Below are positions 24,668-31,516 of a stretch of 64,000 nt of DNA, piece by piece. The translations under genes were made by a program, and so were the position numbers. Source of the DNA: a virus; IMG/VR virus record IMGVR_UViG_3300031964_000005, positions 1 through 64,000 of that record; one strand, written 5' to 3'. The notes under the pieces are model-generated. The model did not search any database. It was not told the DNA's origin and saw nothing but the letters and a program-made list of their open reading frames with translations. Within the stretch, counting starts at the first letter, position 1; every line of letters begins with the position of its first letter.

Positions 24668-26560
24668 TCAATTAGTAAAGAACGTGGTGTTCATCATTGC
24701 CAAGCTGTCGTCAACACCAGAGGTAAAACCAAATGTAGACAAGCTTATTTGTGGAGTACCCGCAGCAGGTCTATTAGCTGTTGATCCATTGGCGGTTTGT
24801 GGCATTGTTCCAGGTGCTGGATTAGCAGATCCTGGCGTCATGACCACGGGTTTGGCTGGAACTGATGAGGTGCCCGTAGTCGGGGGACTTACAGTCAGGT
24901 TTGAATTGACCACCGTCGACCTGTTATTGCCGTTTACCGTCGTGTTTGCAGCAGTTCCCGAAGCACTAGACGTTGGAATTGCGCTTGGATTGCTAGTCGA
25001 CGAACTGCTGGCTTGTGCATCACTTTGGAAGGGGGACTTCAAAAGATTCCAAGCCGTACTATAGGCATTGCTAACATCAGACTTAACATTCATCGACGAT
25101 TTCGGGGGACCTACAGTCTTTGAATCCGTCGATTTAGGATTAGTGATCGGCTCAACAACGTTTTTCTTAATCCATTTCTGCTCGTCAGGTGAAACCAGCG
25201 CATTACCGATCTTGGTCAATGTACTGGAATTCTTATCTTTGACTGCAGCTATAGTCGAGGCCAACGGACCTTTTTCTGTCACATTTTTGTTGGCTTCTTC
25301 AATGCTTCCTAAACCTAATTTCTTCAGTACCCAGTCTACTGCGGCTACACCGTTGTTCTTAATGTAGTTCCAGCTGGTCTCGGCTGCGTCTTTGAGCTTG
25401 TCCCATGTCAGATACTTCTCTAGGTCGTCAGCCAGAGTCTGGAACAATGTTGGGTCTAAAATCATTGCGGCTAAGGTATCACCTAGCCCAGCTACCCAGC
25501 CCTTATTATCTTTGCTCCAGTCCTTTGCCTTTTTAAAACTGTCGCCCATCGTGTTCTTGAATGAACGCCACCACGTATCTGCCTTATCCTGTTCGTTATT
25601 CTCTTCAGCTGCATCTGGAATACTTGGGCCACCAAACATTGAGCCTCGGCCTTTGTTTGCTGATGGATTTTTTAAGAAGTCCATCAATTGCTTATAGAGC
25701 GAAGTCTGATTGTCGGCGGCTGTGGTTATCTGGTGCTCGGCTTTCTGTGATAGCTGTATAACAGGTGGTGCTTGATTTGTTATCGAAGACGCAGAAGAAG
25801 CACGAGTGTTTATATCTCCAGTGTGCTGTGGATCATCCCCAGTGTAAGGAACAAGCTGATGACCCCCGTTGACTAAAGACTGAGCTTTAACTAAGGCCCC
25901 AGTATCCATGTCAACGGTACGTCCAGAATCAGGATCGTGGGTCAACAATTTTTGGGAATACTGGGGTCTAGCCTTTGCCCTCTGCACTTGCTCGGCAATG
26001 TCAGACAGCACGCTCTTAAACATGTCCTGGATGCGGTCAACCAGCCCACCTTGACGCGCATCCCACTTCCTATCATCGGTCGCTTCTAACCTCTCGGCCA
26101 ACAATTCGTTAGCTGAGAGCAGGTCATTGACTGACGGCGCATCTTTAGGTAGCATTTCCTGGAGATGATCAAAACGACCACCCATCGACTTTTCAAGAAC
26201 GTCAGACTGTTGAAACAACTCCAGTGTTATTGCATCATGGATTTGTTCTATTAATTCTGAGGCCTGACCTTTCAAGGCTTCGTTTAACGCCAGTTCAAAT
26301 GCGGTTAGGTCACCTACTTTACGTTCGGCTACCGCTCGTTCATAGTAACCTTGGAACACACGGGCCTGCACTGACGCTGCGTTAATCGCCTCGTCAAATA
26401 CATTCTGGGCCAGGGTATTTAGTCCACTTAACACTGAACTTACTTTCTGAAAATCAGCGGCACTAGCTTGGCCTTTAATGATGTTGGCCAAGCTAGCGCC
26501 CGCACTGGTTTGAAGGCTATCCCACTTCTTTCTTTCTGTTTCCGATCTGAATTGTGGCAT
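24668..26560 (-). CDS. Tape-measure-like tail protein (candidate)
   Basis: 630 residues, mostly helical in the first 220 and hydrophilic with a Ser/Thr/Asn/Pro-rich end (residues 480-610). The middle (DTWWRSFKNTMGDSFKKAKD) has amphipathic Trp/Lys helices near 335-440. It follows the tail chaperone pair, the standard place of the tape measure gene, and precedes the lysin. It is short for a tape measure of a large myovirus, so it may instead be part of a divided tape-measure system or a baseplate-hub interior protein. The call rests on order and helical content. Confidence 0.45.
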   Translation of the reverse strand: MPQFRSETERKKWDSLQTSAGASLANIIKGQASAADFQKVSSVLSGLNTLAQNVFDEAINAASVQARVFQGYYERAVAERKVGDLTAFELALNEALKGQASELIEQIHDAITLELFQQSDVLEKSMGGRFDHLQEMLPKDAPSVNDLLSANELLAERLEATDDRKWDARQGGLVDRIQDMFKSVLSDIAEQVQRAKARPQYSQKLLTHDPDSGRTVDMDTGALVKAQSLVNGGHQLVPYTGDDPQHTGDINTRASSASSITNQAPPVIQLSQKAEHQITTAADNQTSLYKQLMDFLKNPSANKGRGSMFGGPSIPDAAEENNEQDKADTWWRSFKNTMGDSFKKAKDWSKDNKGWVAGLGDTLAAMILDPTLFQTLADDLEKYLTWDKLKDAAETSWNYIKNNGVAAVDWVLKKLGLGSIEEANKNVTEKGPLASTIAAVKDKNSSTLTKIGNALVSPDEQKWIKKNVVEPITNPKSTDSKTVGPPKSSMNVKSDVSNAYSTAWNLLKSPFQSDAQASSSSTSNPSAIPTSSASGTAANTTVNGNNRSTVVNSNLTVSPPTTGTSSVPAKPVVMTPGSANPAPGTMPQTANGSTANRPAAGTPQISLSTFGFTSGVDDSLAMMNTTFFTN

Positions 26561-26584
26561 AGCCGTCCAGCCTCTATTTAAGTA

Positions 26585-26779
26585 TTAACCAGTGAAAACT
26601 AGACCTTGTTGTGCAGCCTCAATGCGTCTGTCCCTACGCGCAGCCGCAGCTTCCGACAGTTGTTGCAATCGGTAGATAGGTATTGTGTCGGGAGGATAAA
26701 TATTGAACTCAGAAGCCAACAAGATGTAGCGGTCCATTATGTCTTTATCACTTGTAAGGGGGAAGAAATGAGTGCGCAC
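26585..26779 (-). CDS. Frameshifted extension of tail chaperone (T-like part)
   Basis: This frame overlaps the end of the 26748-28013 gene by 32 bp in the +1 frame. A slip on the CCCCC run at 26758-26762 (codons CCC CCU, then UAC AAG UGA stop) would join the 419 residues to P-LTSDKD and 57 further residues. Alternative starts inside this frame (GTG 26779, ATG 26737) lack good ribosome sites. Tail chaperones in many phages are made as short and frameshifted long products, the second part contacting the tape measure. The helical region IYRLQQLSEAAAARRDRR lies near the C-terminus. Confidence 0.62.
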   Translation of the reverse strand: MRTHFFPLTSDKDIMDRYILLASEFNIYPPDTIPIYRLQQLSEAAAARRDRRIEAAQQGLVFTG

Positions 26780-28013
26780 CGAGAGTAAGTTTGCTTACCC
26801 TCGATGCGCCACACCCTTTGCAAGTAACAGTTACCGTTTCGACGACGCCATAATGGGCGAGTTCTTCTTCAAAATCTTTTATCAATTGCACTTGGTCCAT
26901 AGATGCTTCACCGACAATAGATAGCCTTTGGTCCAAGGTCAATACGTATTCCCGATGTTGGATGTGTGAGGCCAGACCAGATAGGAATCCAAACTCCACA
27001 CGCTTATCCTTGTCTCGCATGTCAGGATGGTCAGCCATTTCCAACACGTCTTTCATGGTTGGTGGTCTAAAGTACATATCTGATGTATCACTGAAGTGGA
27101 AGACCTCCGGATCTGGAATGGTCTCCAACTGACGAACCTTAATATTAGTGTTGCGAATCAGTTCACTAATCTTCAGTGTTTCTGGGGCCTTGGCCTGTGC
27201 TTCGAGTTCAGCATAACGCTCTGGCGTCATTTCTCCGGCCGCCACAGCCTTCTTAAACTCAGCAAGTTGTTCATGAATCTCTACCTGATCAATATGGTCT
27301 TGATTGTTACAGACCGTAGTGTGAGTATAGTTAGACTTGGTGAAGCCATTGATACGCAGCCAATACAGAGCAAAGAAGAAATCAGGTAACGTCAAATAGA
27401 AGGCCATTGGTTGACCACCATAGGCAGGATCCGAAGTGTACATAACGTCAGACACAGCTTCTACCATATGCAAAAGTGAGCGTTCTGTGTGTGCCCGTTG
27501 GAGCTTACTCAAATGTCTGGCCACAAAGGGCTTGATATAAATATCTTTGAAACCGTAGTAGGCAAAACGCGAAGGTAGTGCCAATGATACAAATTCACCA
27601 TCAGCCACGGCAGTGCTGAATCCAGGCAACGTTGATTCAACTTGCAACTCTGGGCTAACTACTTTCGTATCCGATTCAGGTAGAGGTGTTGGTGCTGGTG
27701 CTGGTGTCGCACGTTGTACTGGTGCTAGACCATGAAGTCCTGGATCAACTAATGCTTGATGATTAATCACTGCCGGACTTGGTCCTTGATGCGAACGTTG
27801 CAACTCACTATTTGCCACAGGCTGCATTACTGGAACATTAGGTTTGTTGTATCCAGGTTGTCCTTTTTGATTAGGAAAATGGGCAGTAGACGTATTCTTT
27901 GCTTGGCTTCGGGCCTGCAGTGCCAACTGTTTCTCTTTCGGAAATTCCATGGTTGTTACCTGATGCACGACCGGAGGACCACCAGGAACCCCTTGGTTGT
28001 TATTACCGCTCAT
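26748..28013 (-). CDS. Tail assembly chaperone / hub-assembly protein (gp26/gp51-like)
   Basis: 421 residues. The first 130 are Pro/Gln/Asn-rich and probably disordered. Residues 150-340 (FKDIYIKPFVARHLSKLQRA, MAFYLTLPDFFFALYWLRIN) resemble T4 gp26/gp51-like hub assembly proteins that also serve as tape-measure chaperones. A CKGCGAS metal-binding-like motif lies near residue 400. The end overlaps a second frame (26585-26779). The position just before the tape-measure-like gene matches chaperones. Family assignment is moderate. Confidence 0.6.
   Translation of the reverse strand: MSGNNNQGVPGGPPVVHQVTTMEFPKEKQLALQARSQAKNTSTAHFPNQKGQPGYNKPNVPVMQPVANSELQRSHQGPSPAVINHQALVDPGLHGLAPVQRATPAPAPTPLPESDTKVVSPELQVESTLPGFSTAVADGEFVSLALPSRFAYYGFKDIYIKPFVARHLSKLQRAHTERSLLHMVEAVSDVMYTSDPAYGGQPMAFYLTLPDFFFALYWLRINGFTKSNYTHTTVCNNQDHIDQVEIHEQLAEFKKAVAAGEMTPERYAELEAQAKAPETLKISELIRNTNIKVRQLETIPDPEVFHFSDTSDMYFRPPTMKDVLEMADHPDMRDKDKRVEFGFLSGLASHIQHREYVLTLDQRLSIVGEASMDQVQLIKDFEEELAHYGVVETVTVTCKGCGASRVSKLTLGAHSFLPPYK
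26757..26765 (-). other. Probable +1 ribosomal frameshift site
   Basis: In the transcript the 0 frame reads CUU CCC CCU UAC AAG UGA. The tRNA on CCC can shift forward one base and pair again with CCC because of five consecutive C. The following codons then open the extension frame (CUU ACA AGU). The stop codon is four codons on. The layout fits tail-chaperone frameshifting, although a -2 shift gives the same frame. Confidence 0.6.
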
Positions 28014-28053
28014 AGCTAAACTCCTAGGGAAAGGATTTAATAAATTTTATTGT

Positions 28054-29217
28054 TTAAAATATTGCGTTAATTGCCGAACCAACAGCTGGTGCTAAACTAG
28101 AAATTGAGGATTGCACTGATTGAATAGCACCTGAAATTCCAGAATTGGCAAACCCGTTAATCACTGAAGTTATTGCGTTGTTACTTAGACTTGAGGTTAT
28201 GCTCTGGGTGAAAGTCGAGGGTACGGGTATCAAGTTAATGAAAACGTCACCCACACTAAAACTCACGTGGTTAACAATACGCGTCGATGTTCCACTATCC
28301 ATGTTGTATTCGGCAATGGTAACAGGCCAGCACTCGATGTACTCAATGATGGCCAGCACGTTTTTTGTAACGTCAAGCATGTAGATAAAGATCGATTTCT
28401 TGTAGTCGGAGGGTCTACCCCACCCACCGGCTAGAGTTGCTGCTGTTGCCGAACTAAAGGGTGTAATAATTGCGTTGTTCCAAGCTTGCAGATACTGAGT
28501 GCTGGTGTTATCCGAATCAGCATAAATTGCGAGCTTGAGCTGATCTACGTTGTAGCGATCTGGGTAATGACGTTCTCTACCTTCTCTGAAAATAGACTTG
28601 AGGCTGTAGTTACGAAAAGGTAATGCAGCTTCCTCAACGTAATACCAGGGCAAGGACGATGCATTAGACGTGGATACGGCACCGCCAACAGACGAGGACA
28701 AACCAGTTAGTAACGTCGAACTTAAATTATTGAGAATTGACGTGGTGCTAGCCGATGCTGCGTTCTGGGTGGAACCCGGACTAATTACCGGTAGCTGAGC
28801 ATACCAGCAGAAACTCAATAAAGGATCAGGCCTTGCATTGGCACCGCCCAAACTATTACCTGGATTAGCACCGCCTATACCGACCATAGAGCCTAGGGAG
28901 CCAGCACCGCTTAGTGCGACATTAGCTTGACCACCTAAGCCCGCTAACGCCGAACTGATGATGTTACCTGGGGCATTTGTCAGATTGGACAAGGCTCCGC
29001 TCACATTACCTTGAATTAGGCTTCCAACTGATCCTATTACGGTGCTGCTTAGGGCCTTCACTGTATTATTTACTGCACCGCTAATACCTGAGGCAATGGC
29101 GTTACGTGCGTTAGCCTGAGCACCAGTTAGGCCCTGAATTGCACCATTGACGCTGCCCGTGGTATTAGCCTGAATTTGGGATACTGCTTGGCTGATAGCC
29201 GATGTTAATCCACTCAT
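28054..29217 (-). CDS. Tail-tube-like protein with long Ser/Gly/Ala N-terminal extension
   Basis: 387 residues. Residues 125-345 (RPDPLLSFCWYAQLPV, AALPFRNYSLKSI, PDRYNVDQLKLAIYADS, YLQAWNNAII, DYKKSIFIYMLDVTK, IEYIECWPVTIAEYNM, then HVSFSVGDVF) follow the gp19-type tube or tube-initiator pattern (leFyed....yf..W, Y.k.i.i..ld, GcwPtsi, v.Fs.D). Residues 1-120 are Ser/Ala/Gly/Asn-rich helical repeats not found in main tube proteins, and the C-terminus is similarly low in complexity. It is more likely a tube initiator or terminator than the main tube. It follows a long leader with a hairpin. Confidence 0.6.
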   Translation of the reverse strand: MSGLTSAISQAVSQIQANTTGSVNGAIQGLTGAQANARNAIASGISGAVNNTVKALSSTVIGSVGSLIQGNVSGALSNLTNAPGNIISSALAGLGGQANVALSGAGSLGSMVGIGGANPGNSLGGANARPDPLLSFCWYAQLPVISPGSTQNAASASTTSILNNLSSTLLTGLSSSVGGAVSTSNASSLPWYYVEEAALPFRNYSLKSIFREGRERHYPDRYNVDQLKLAIYADSDNTSTQYLQAWNNAIITPFSSATAATLAGGWGRPSDYKKSIFIYMLDVTKNVLAIIEYIECWPVTIAEYNMDSGTSTRIVNHVSFSVGDVFINLIPVPSTFTQSITSSLSNNAITSVINGFANSGISGAIQSVQSSISSLAPAVGSAINAIF

Positions 29218-29252
29218 GATTTTGGTGCCCTGTTGAAGCTAATGAACACCGA

Positions 29253-29294
29253 AGAGACGGCTGAAGTTTGGAACCTCAAGAGCTAGCCGTCTCT
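29253..29294 (-). other. 10-bp hairpin in leader of tube-like gene
   Basis: AGAGACGGCT (29253-29262) and AGCCGTCTCT (29285-29294) are a perfect 10-bp inverted repeat with a 22-nt loop, starting 36 bases upstream of the ATG at 29217. No U-run follows on the - strand. It may stabilise the transcript 5' end or regulate translation. The leader between this and the terminator at 29342 has no ORF. Confidence 0.5.
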
Positions 29295-29308
29295 TGGGTA
29301 AAGGTAAA

Positions 29309-29329
29309 GATTAGGGATTAGGGATTAGA
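29309..29329. repeat. Three-copy GATTAGG microrepeat
   Basis: GATTAGGGATTAGGGATTAG (telomere-like 7-base unit GGGATTA) lies between the terminator and the leader hairpin of the tube-like gene. It is probably neutral slippage or a binding site; no function is evident. Confidence 0.45.
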
Positions 29330-29341
29330 CTTAAATTAAAT

Positions 29342-29382
29342 AAAAAAGAGGGAGGGCAAGCCTCGAAGCCGTAGGCCCTCCC
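29342..29382 (-). terminator. Rho-independent terminator after intron-containing gene
   Basis: On the - strand, GGGAGGGC (29382-29375) pairs with GCCCTCCC (29357-29350) and is followed by TCTTTTTTA. It ends the packaging-module transcript downstream of the second exon (stop at 29505). Together with the leader at 29218-29341 this makes the only long stretch free of coding sequence in the window. The 29383-29504 part shows no ORF or clear structure. Confidence 0.85.
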
Positions 29383-29504
29383 AAGACTTAGTGCCCGACC
29401 CTTCCCACAGAGCTAATCGTCAAAGCGCAAACAAAACGATTCGGACATCAAGTTCGAGATACTATTAAATTGGGACTTAGAATTATGCTTAATTAAAAAA
29501 CGGG

Positions 29505-30345
29505 TTAGGACCAAATCAATATAAGAGAGGGGTCAGTTGGAACGTAGCCATTTGGTGCCGGACGTAACAAACTAATCGTATCTGGACTAAGTCTTCCTTG
29601 CATTTATGTTCCCCTCAGCTCGTTAGGCTAAAGGCGCTTGCTCGTCTTACCATCGAGTAGCTGCTCTGGCTTTCACCAGATGTTCAGACTATATCTTCAT
29701 CCTAAATTTCTAGGAGGGCTCCACTTCCCCACCACTTGGTAGGTACGGCCTTACGGCCTAGTCGTTGAACGTTCTCTTTCGAGCTTCGCTGCTGATTGCC
29801 CAATCTTCTTGATTTTCAAACCTTCACGATCTAACCATCTAACCATTTGGTGGTTACGCGTTGTGGTTCAAGAAGCTCTAAGGGGTTTCCAGCAATTCAA
29901 AACCTTATCACTTAACATTACTGCTAAGCGGCCCCAGGTAAAAAGGCGGCAAATAGTAGCCATTAGTATGTTGCTCGTCCATGACCGTCAGATTCTCTTT
30001 TCCTAGCTGTACCCACAAGTCTCTTTGCGTTACTGTTGTGGCATTATCAGGAGGTTCGGGCCACTCTTCTTGAGTGCGATAAACAATCCAGTCATCGGTT
30101 AAAGATGGGTCCCCTACTCTGCGTAAGCCCAAGGCTTTTAGTAAAGAATCGGGGGCCTCACTTTCACAAACAATAACTAATTCATCAACTGAGTGCCCCG
30201 CAATGTTCTGCAGAGCTAAGCAGTCCCTGAGAATTTGACCCTCGACTGGAGGTGTATAGTCGTCAAATAAAATACCGTAGTATTTAATAGTGGACTCTTT
30301 ATCGGGTTCTATGTCGACCCCGGTTTCTGAAGAATGCGTGTCCAT
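29505..30345 (-). CDS. Unknown protein interrupted by a group I intron (two exons)
   Basis: Exon 1 is 29944-30345 (134 codons, ending LPP) and exon 2 is 29505-29600 (31 codons plus stop, starting QGRLSP). Removing the intron 29601-29943 gives a 165-residue protein ending NGYYLPP-QGRLSPDTISLLRP and then a Gly/Tyr/Pro-rich tail. Without splicing, the frame runs on for 11 codons and stops (145 residues). The start overlaps the stop of the 85-residue gene by one base (TAATG). The product is acidic and unrecognised: it contains FDDYTPP, VIVCESEAPDSLLKALGLRR and a Trp-rich middle. It is the last gene of the portal operon and probably has a head-tail function. Confidence 0.6.
29601..29943 (-). ncRNA. 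Group I intron without ORF (subgroup IA-like)
   Basis: 343 nt. All four conserved core elements are visible in transcript order: P (TTGAATTGCTGGAAACCCC), Q (CAATCAGCAGCGAAGCTC), R (GTTCAACGACTA) and S (AAGATATAGTC). P7 pairs GACTA with TAGTC; P4 pairs TGCTG with CAGCA; P5 pairs CTTCTTGA with TCAAGAAG; a GGCC-GTAA-GGCC hairpin follows P7 (P7.1-like); P9 is CTGG/CCAG. P2 is CTTAGC/GTTAAG. P1 forms between exon GCCGCCT and intron GGGCCGC, with the U-G pair at the 5' splice site and one mismatch. The 3' end is the G of ATAAATG. No endonuclease is encoded, so any mobility would need a protein from elsewhere. Confidence 0.85.
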
Positions 30346-30602
30346 TACTTCACTCCTTTGGCTAAACTTTCAGCCTGTTCTCTGCTAATGGTTAATACCT
30401 TTGACTTATCCTCGGGAAAAACTAAACGAATTTCAGTGCCCGAAGTCGAGGGCCGAACACCAAAACGTTTTCCCTTTCCAATAGCCAGTGACTTACCTTG
30501 GAACTTAATTAGAACGGGTGAACGTCCGTGATAGGTAAACCACTGGTATTCTGGTTCAAGACTTACTGACACAGGAACTTCCTTTACTAGGAACGAATAC
30601 AT
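30345..30602 (-). CDS. Small protein downstream of portal
   Basis: 85 residues, beta-rich, with KGKRFGVRPSTSGTEIRLVF and a short helix LTISREQAESLAKG at the end. It lies eight bases after the portal C-terminal half and couples to the next gene by TAATG. No family is recognised. A morphogenesis role is inferred from operon position. Confidence 0.52.
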   Translation of the reverse strand: MYSFLVKEVPVSVSLEPEYQWFTYHGRSPVLIKFQGKSLAIGKGKRFGVRPSTSGTEIRLVFPEDKSKVLTISREQAESLAKGVK

Positions 30603-30610
30603 AGTGGTCC

Positions 30611-31516
30611 TTACATGTCTTTAACTTTTGTACGCCCGAGTTTGGCCTGATTCCTTTTCTTTAATTCTTCACGATAATGAGGATCCCTGTCCGCCTGTTT
30701 GGCAATTTTCAATATCGTGTCATTGGCCTTAGCATTACGGTCAGCCTTAGCTATTGAAGGAACATGTTTGACCTTACCCGTCTTTGTGAAGGTCCATGAG
30801 TCACCAGAGTCCCCAAACTCGCGGGCTAATAGCGGAACACGTGGACTTTGAATCATTTGACTTAGGCGTTGAGTAGTTAAACGTTCACCTGGAACCGAGC
30901 CTCTGACGTCTACACCCCGACCATCATGCGCGTTATCGTCTTCATCAGAGAACTCATGATCGTCCTCACCCTCATGGCTAGTGTCCTTACCCGTGTACTG
31001 AGCTAATTTATCGCGTAAGGCTTGGTCCTCAGATAGGTCACGTAACAATGATTCTGGATCAATTTTGGAAGCAGCCATCCACATCTTCAATGGAATAGGT
31101 ACACCCTTGTCAGAGGCTAATTCCAGGAGTTCAGCCATGTTGTCTTCACCCTTGGCTTCCAACTCCTTATGCCAGTGAAGTTGTGGCATTTTCAAGTTGT
31201 TACGATTGTTTCTGTTAAACAAAAAATCAAGTAGCTGACCACCCTTGGCTCTACCTTTACTAGGATCTTTATACAGATTATTAACAACGGCTATCAACGG
31301 AAATAATTTTGAGTTGAAAATACGTTCGGTTAAGTCTGTCCGATAGCTATTAGTTGTTTCCAAGAATAGGCTATACCCCGCTTCTTGGCTGGCATAGGTA
31401 TTATGCACAATAATACCATTTGCAATAAATGAGGGATCCTCGTCTTTAGCCATGGCTATATCATATACATGGTTTTTACCAGAGGCCTCAATTGAAACTA
31501 TTTTTACAAACTTCAT
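30611..31516 (-). CDS. Intein C-segment fused to portal protein C-terminal half
   Basis: 301 residues. Residues 1-39 are an intein C-terminal piece: VYDIAM (block F) and ANGIIVHN (block G), with the final His-Asn followed by Thr as the +1 nucleophile. Residues 40-301 are the C-extein: TYASQEAGYSLFLETTNSYR (portal-type helix region after the splice site), a basic/acidic tail with SHEGEDDHEFSDEDDN, and a C-terminal helix. GGAG sits eight bases ahead of the ATG, which overlaps the nuclease stop (TAATG), so the half is translated by coupling. Joining to the N-half (33452-34936) would give a portal of about 631 residues. The role of the portal is to form the packaging ring. Confidence 0.88.
   Translation of the reverse strand: MKFVKIVSIEASGKNHVYDIAMAKDEDPSFIANGIIVHNTYASQEAGYSLFLETTNSYRTDLTERIFNSKLFPLIAVVNNLYKDPSKGRAKGGQLLDFLFNRNNRNNLKMPQLHWHKELEAKGEDNMAELLELASDKGVPIPLKMWMAASKIDPESLLRDLSEDQALRDKLAQYTGKDTSHEGEDDHEFSDEDDNAHDGRGVDVRGSVPGERLTTQRLSQMIQSPRVPLLAREFGDSGDSWTFTKTGKVKHVPSIAKADRNAKANDTILKIAKQADRDPHYREELKKRNQAKLGRTKVKDM
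31400..31516 (-). other. Intein C-terminal segment (IntC, 39 residues)
   Basis: Blocks F and G are intact: VYDI, then FIANGIIVHN ending in His-Asn, with Thr at the next position. It is a separate reading frame with its own start. Typical split-intein IntC lengths are 35-45 residues. The partner IntN is encoded at 33452-33829. Confidence 0.9.

Noticed and set aside
29309-29329. TTAGGG-type repeat as a telomere or genome end
   Set aside because: Only about three copies inside an intergenic leader, with ordinary genes on both sides; no terminal structure.
29505-29603. A 32-residue ORF starting ATG CAA GGA with GAGGGG upstream, as an independent gene
   Set aside because: It has a good ribosome-site-like sequence, but the frame matches exactly the exon expected after the intron 3' end (ATG overlaps the last bases of the intron). 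I treat it as exon 2; independent translation is not excluded.
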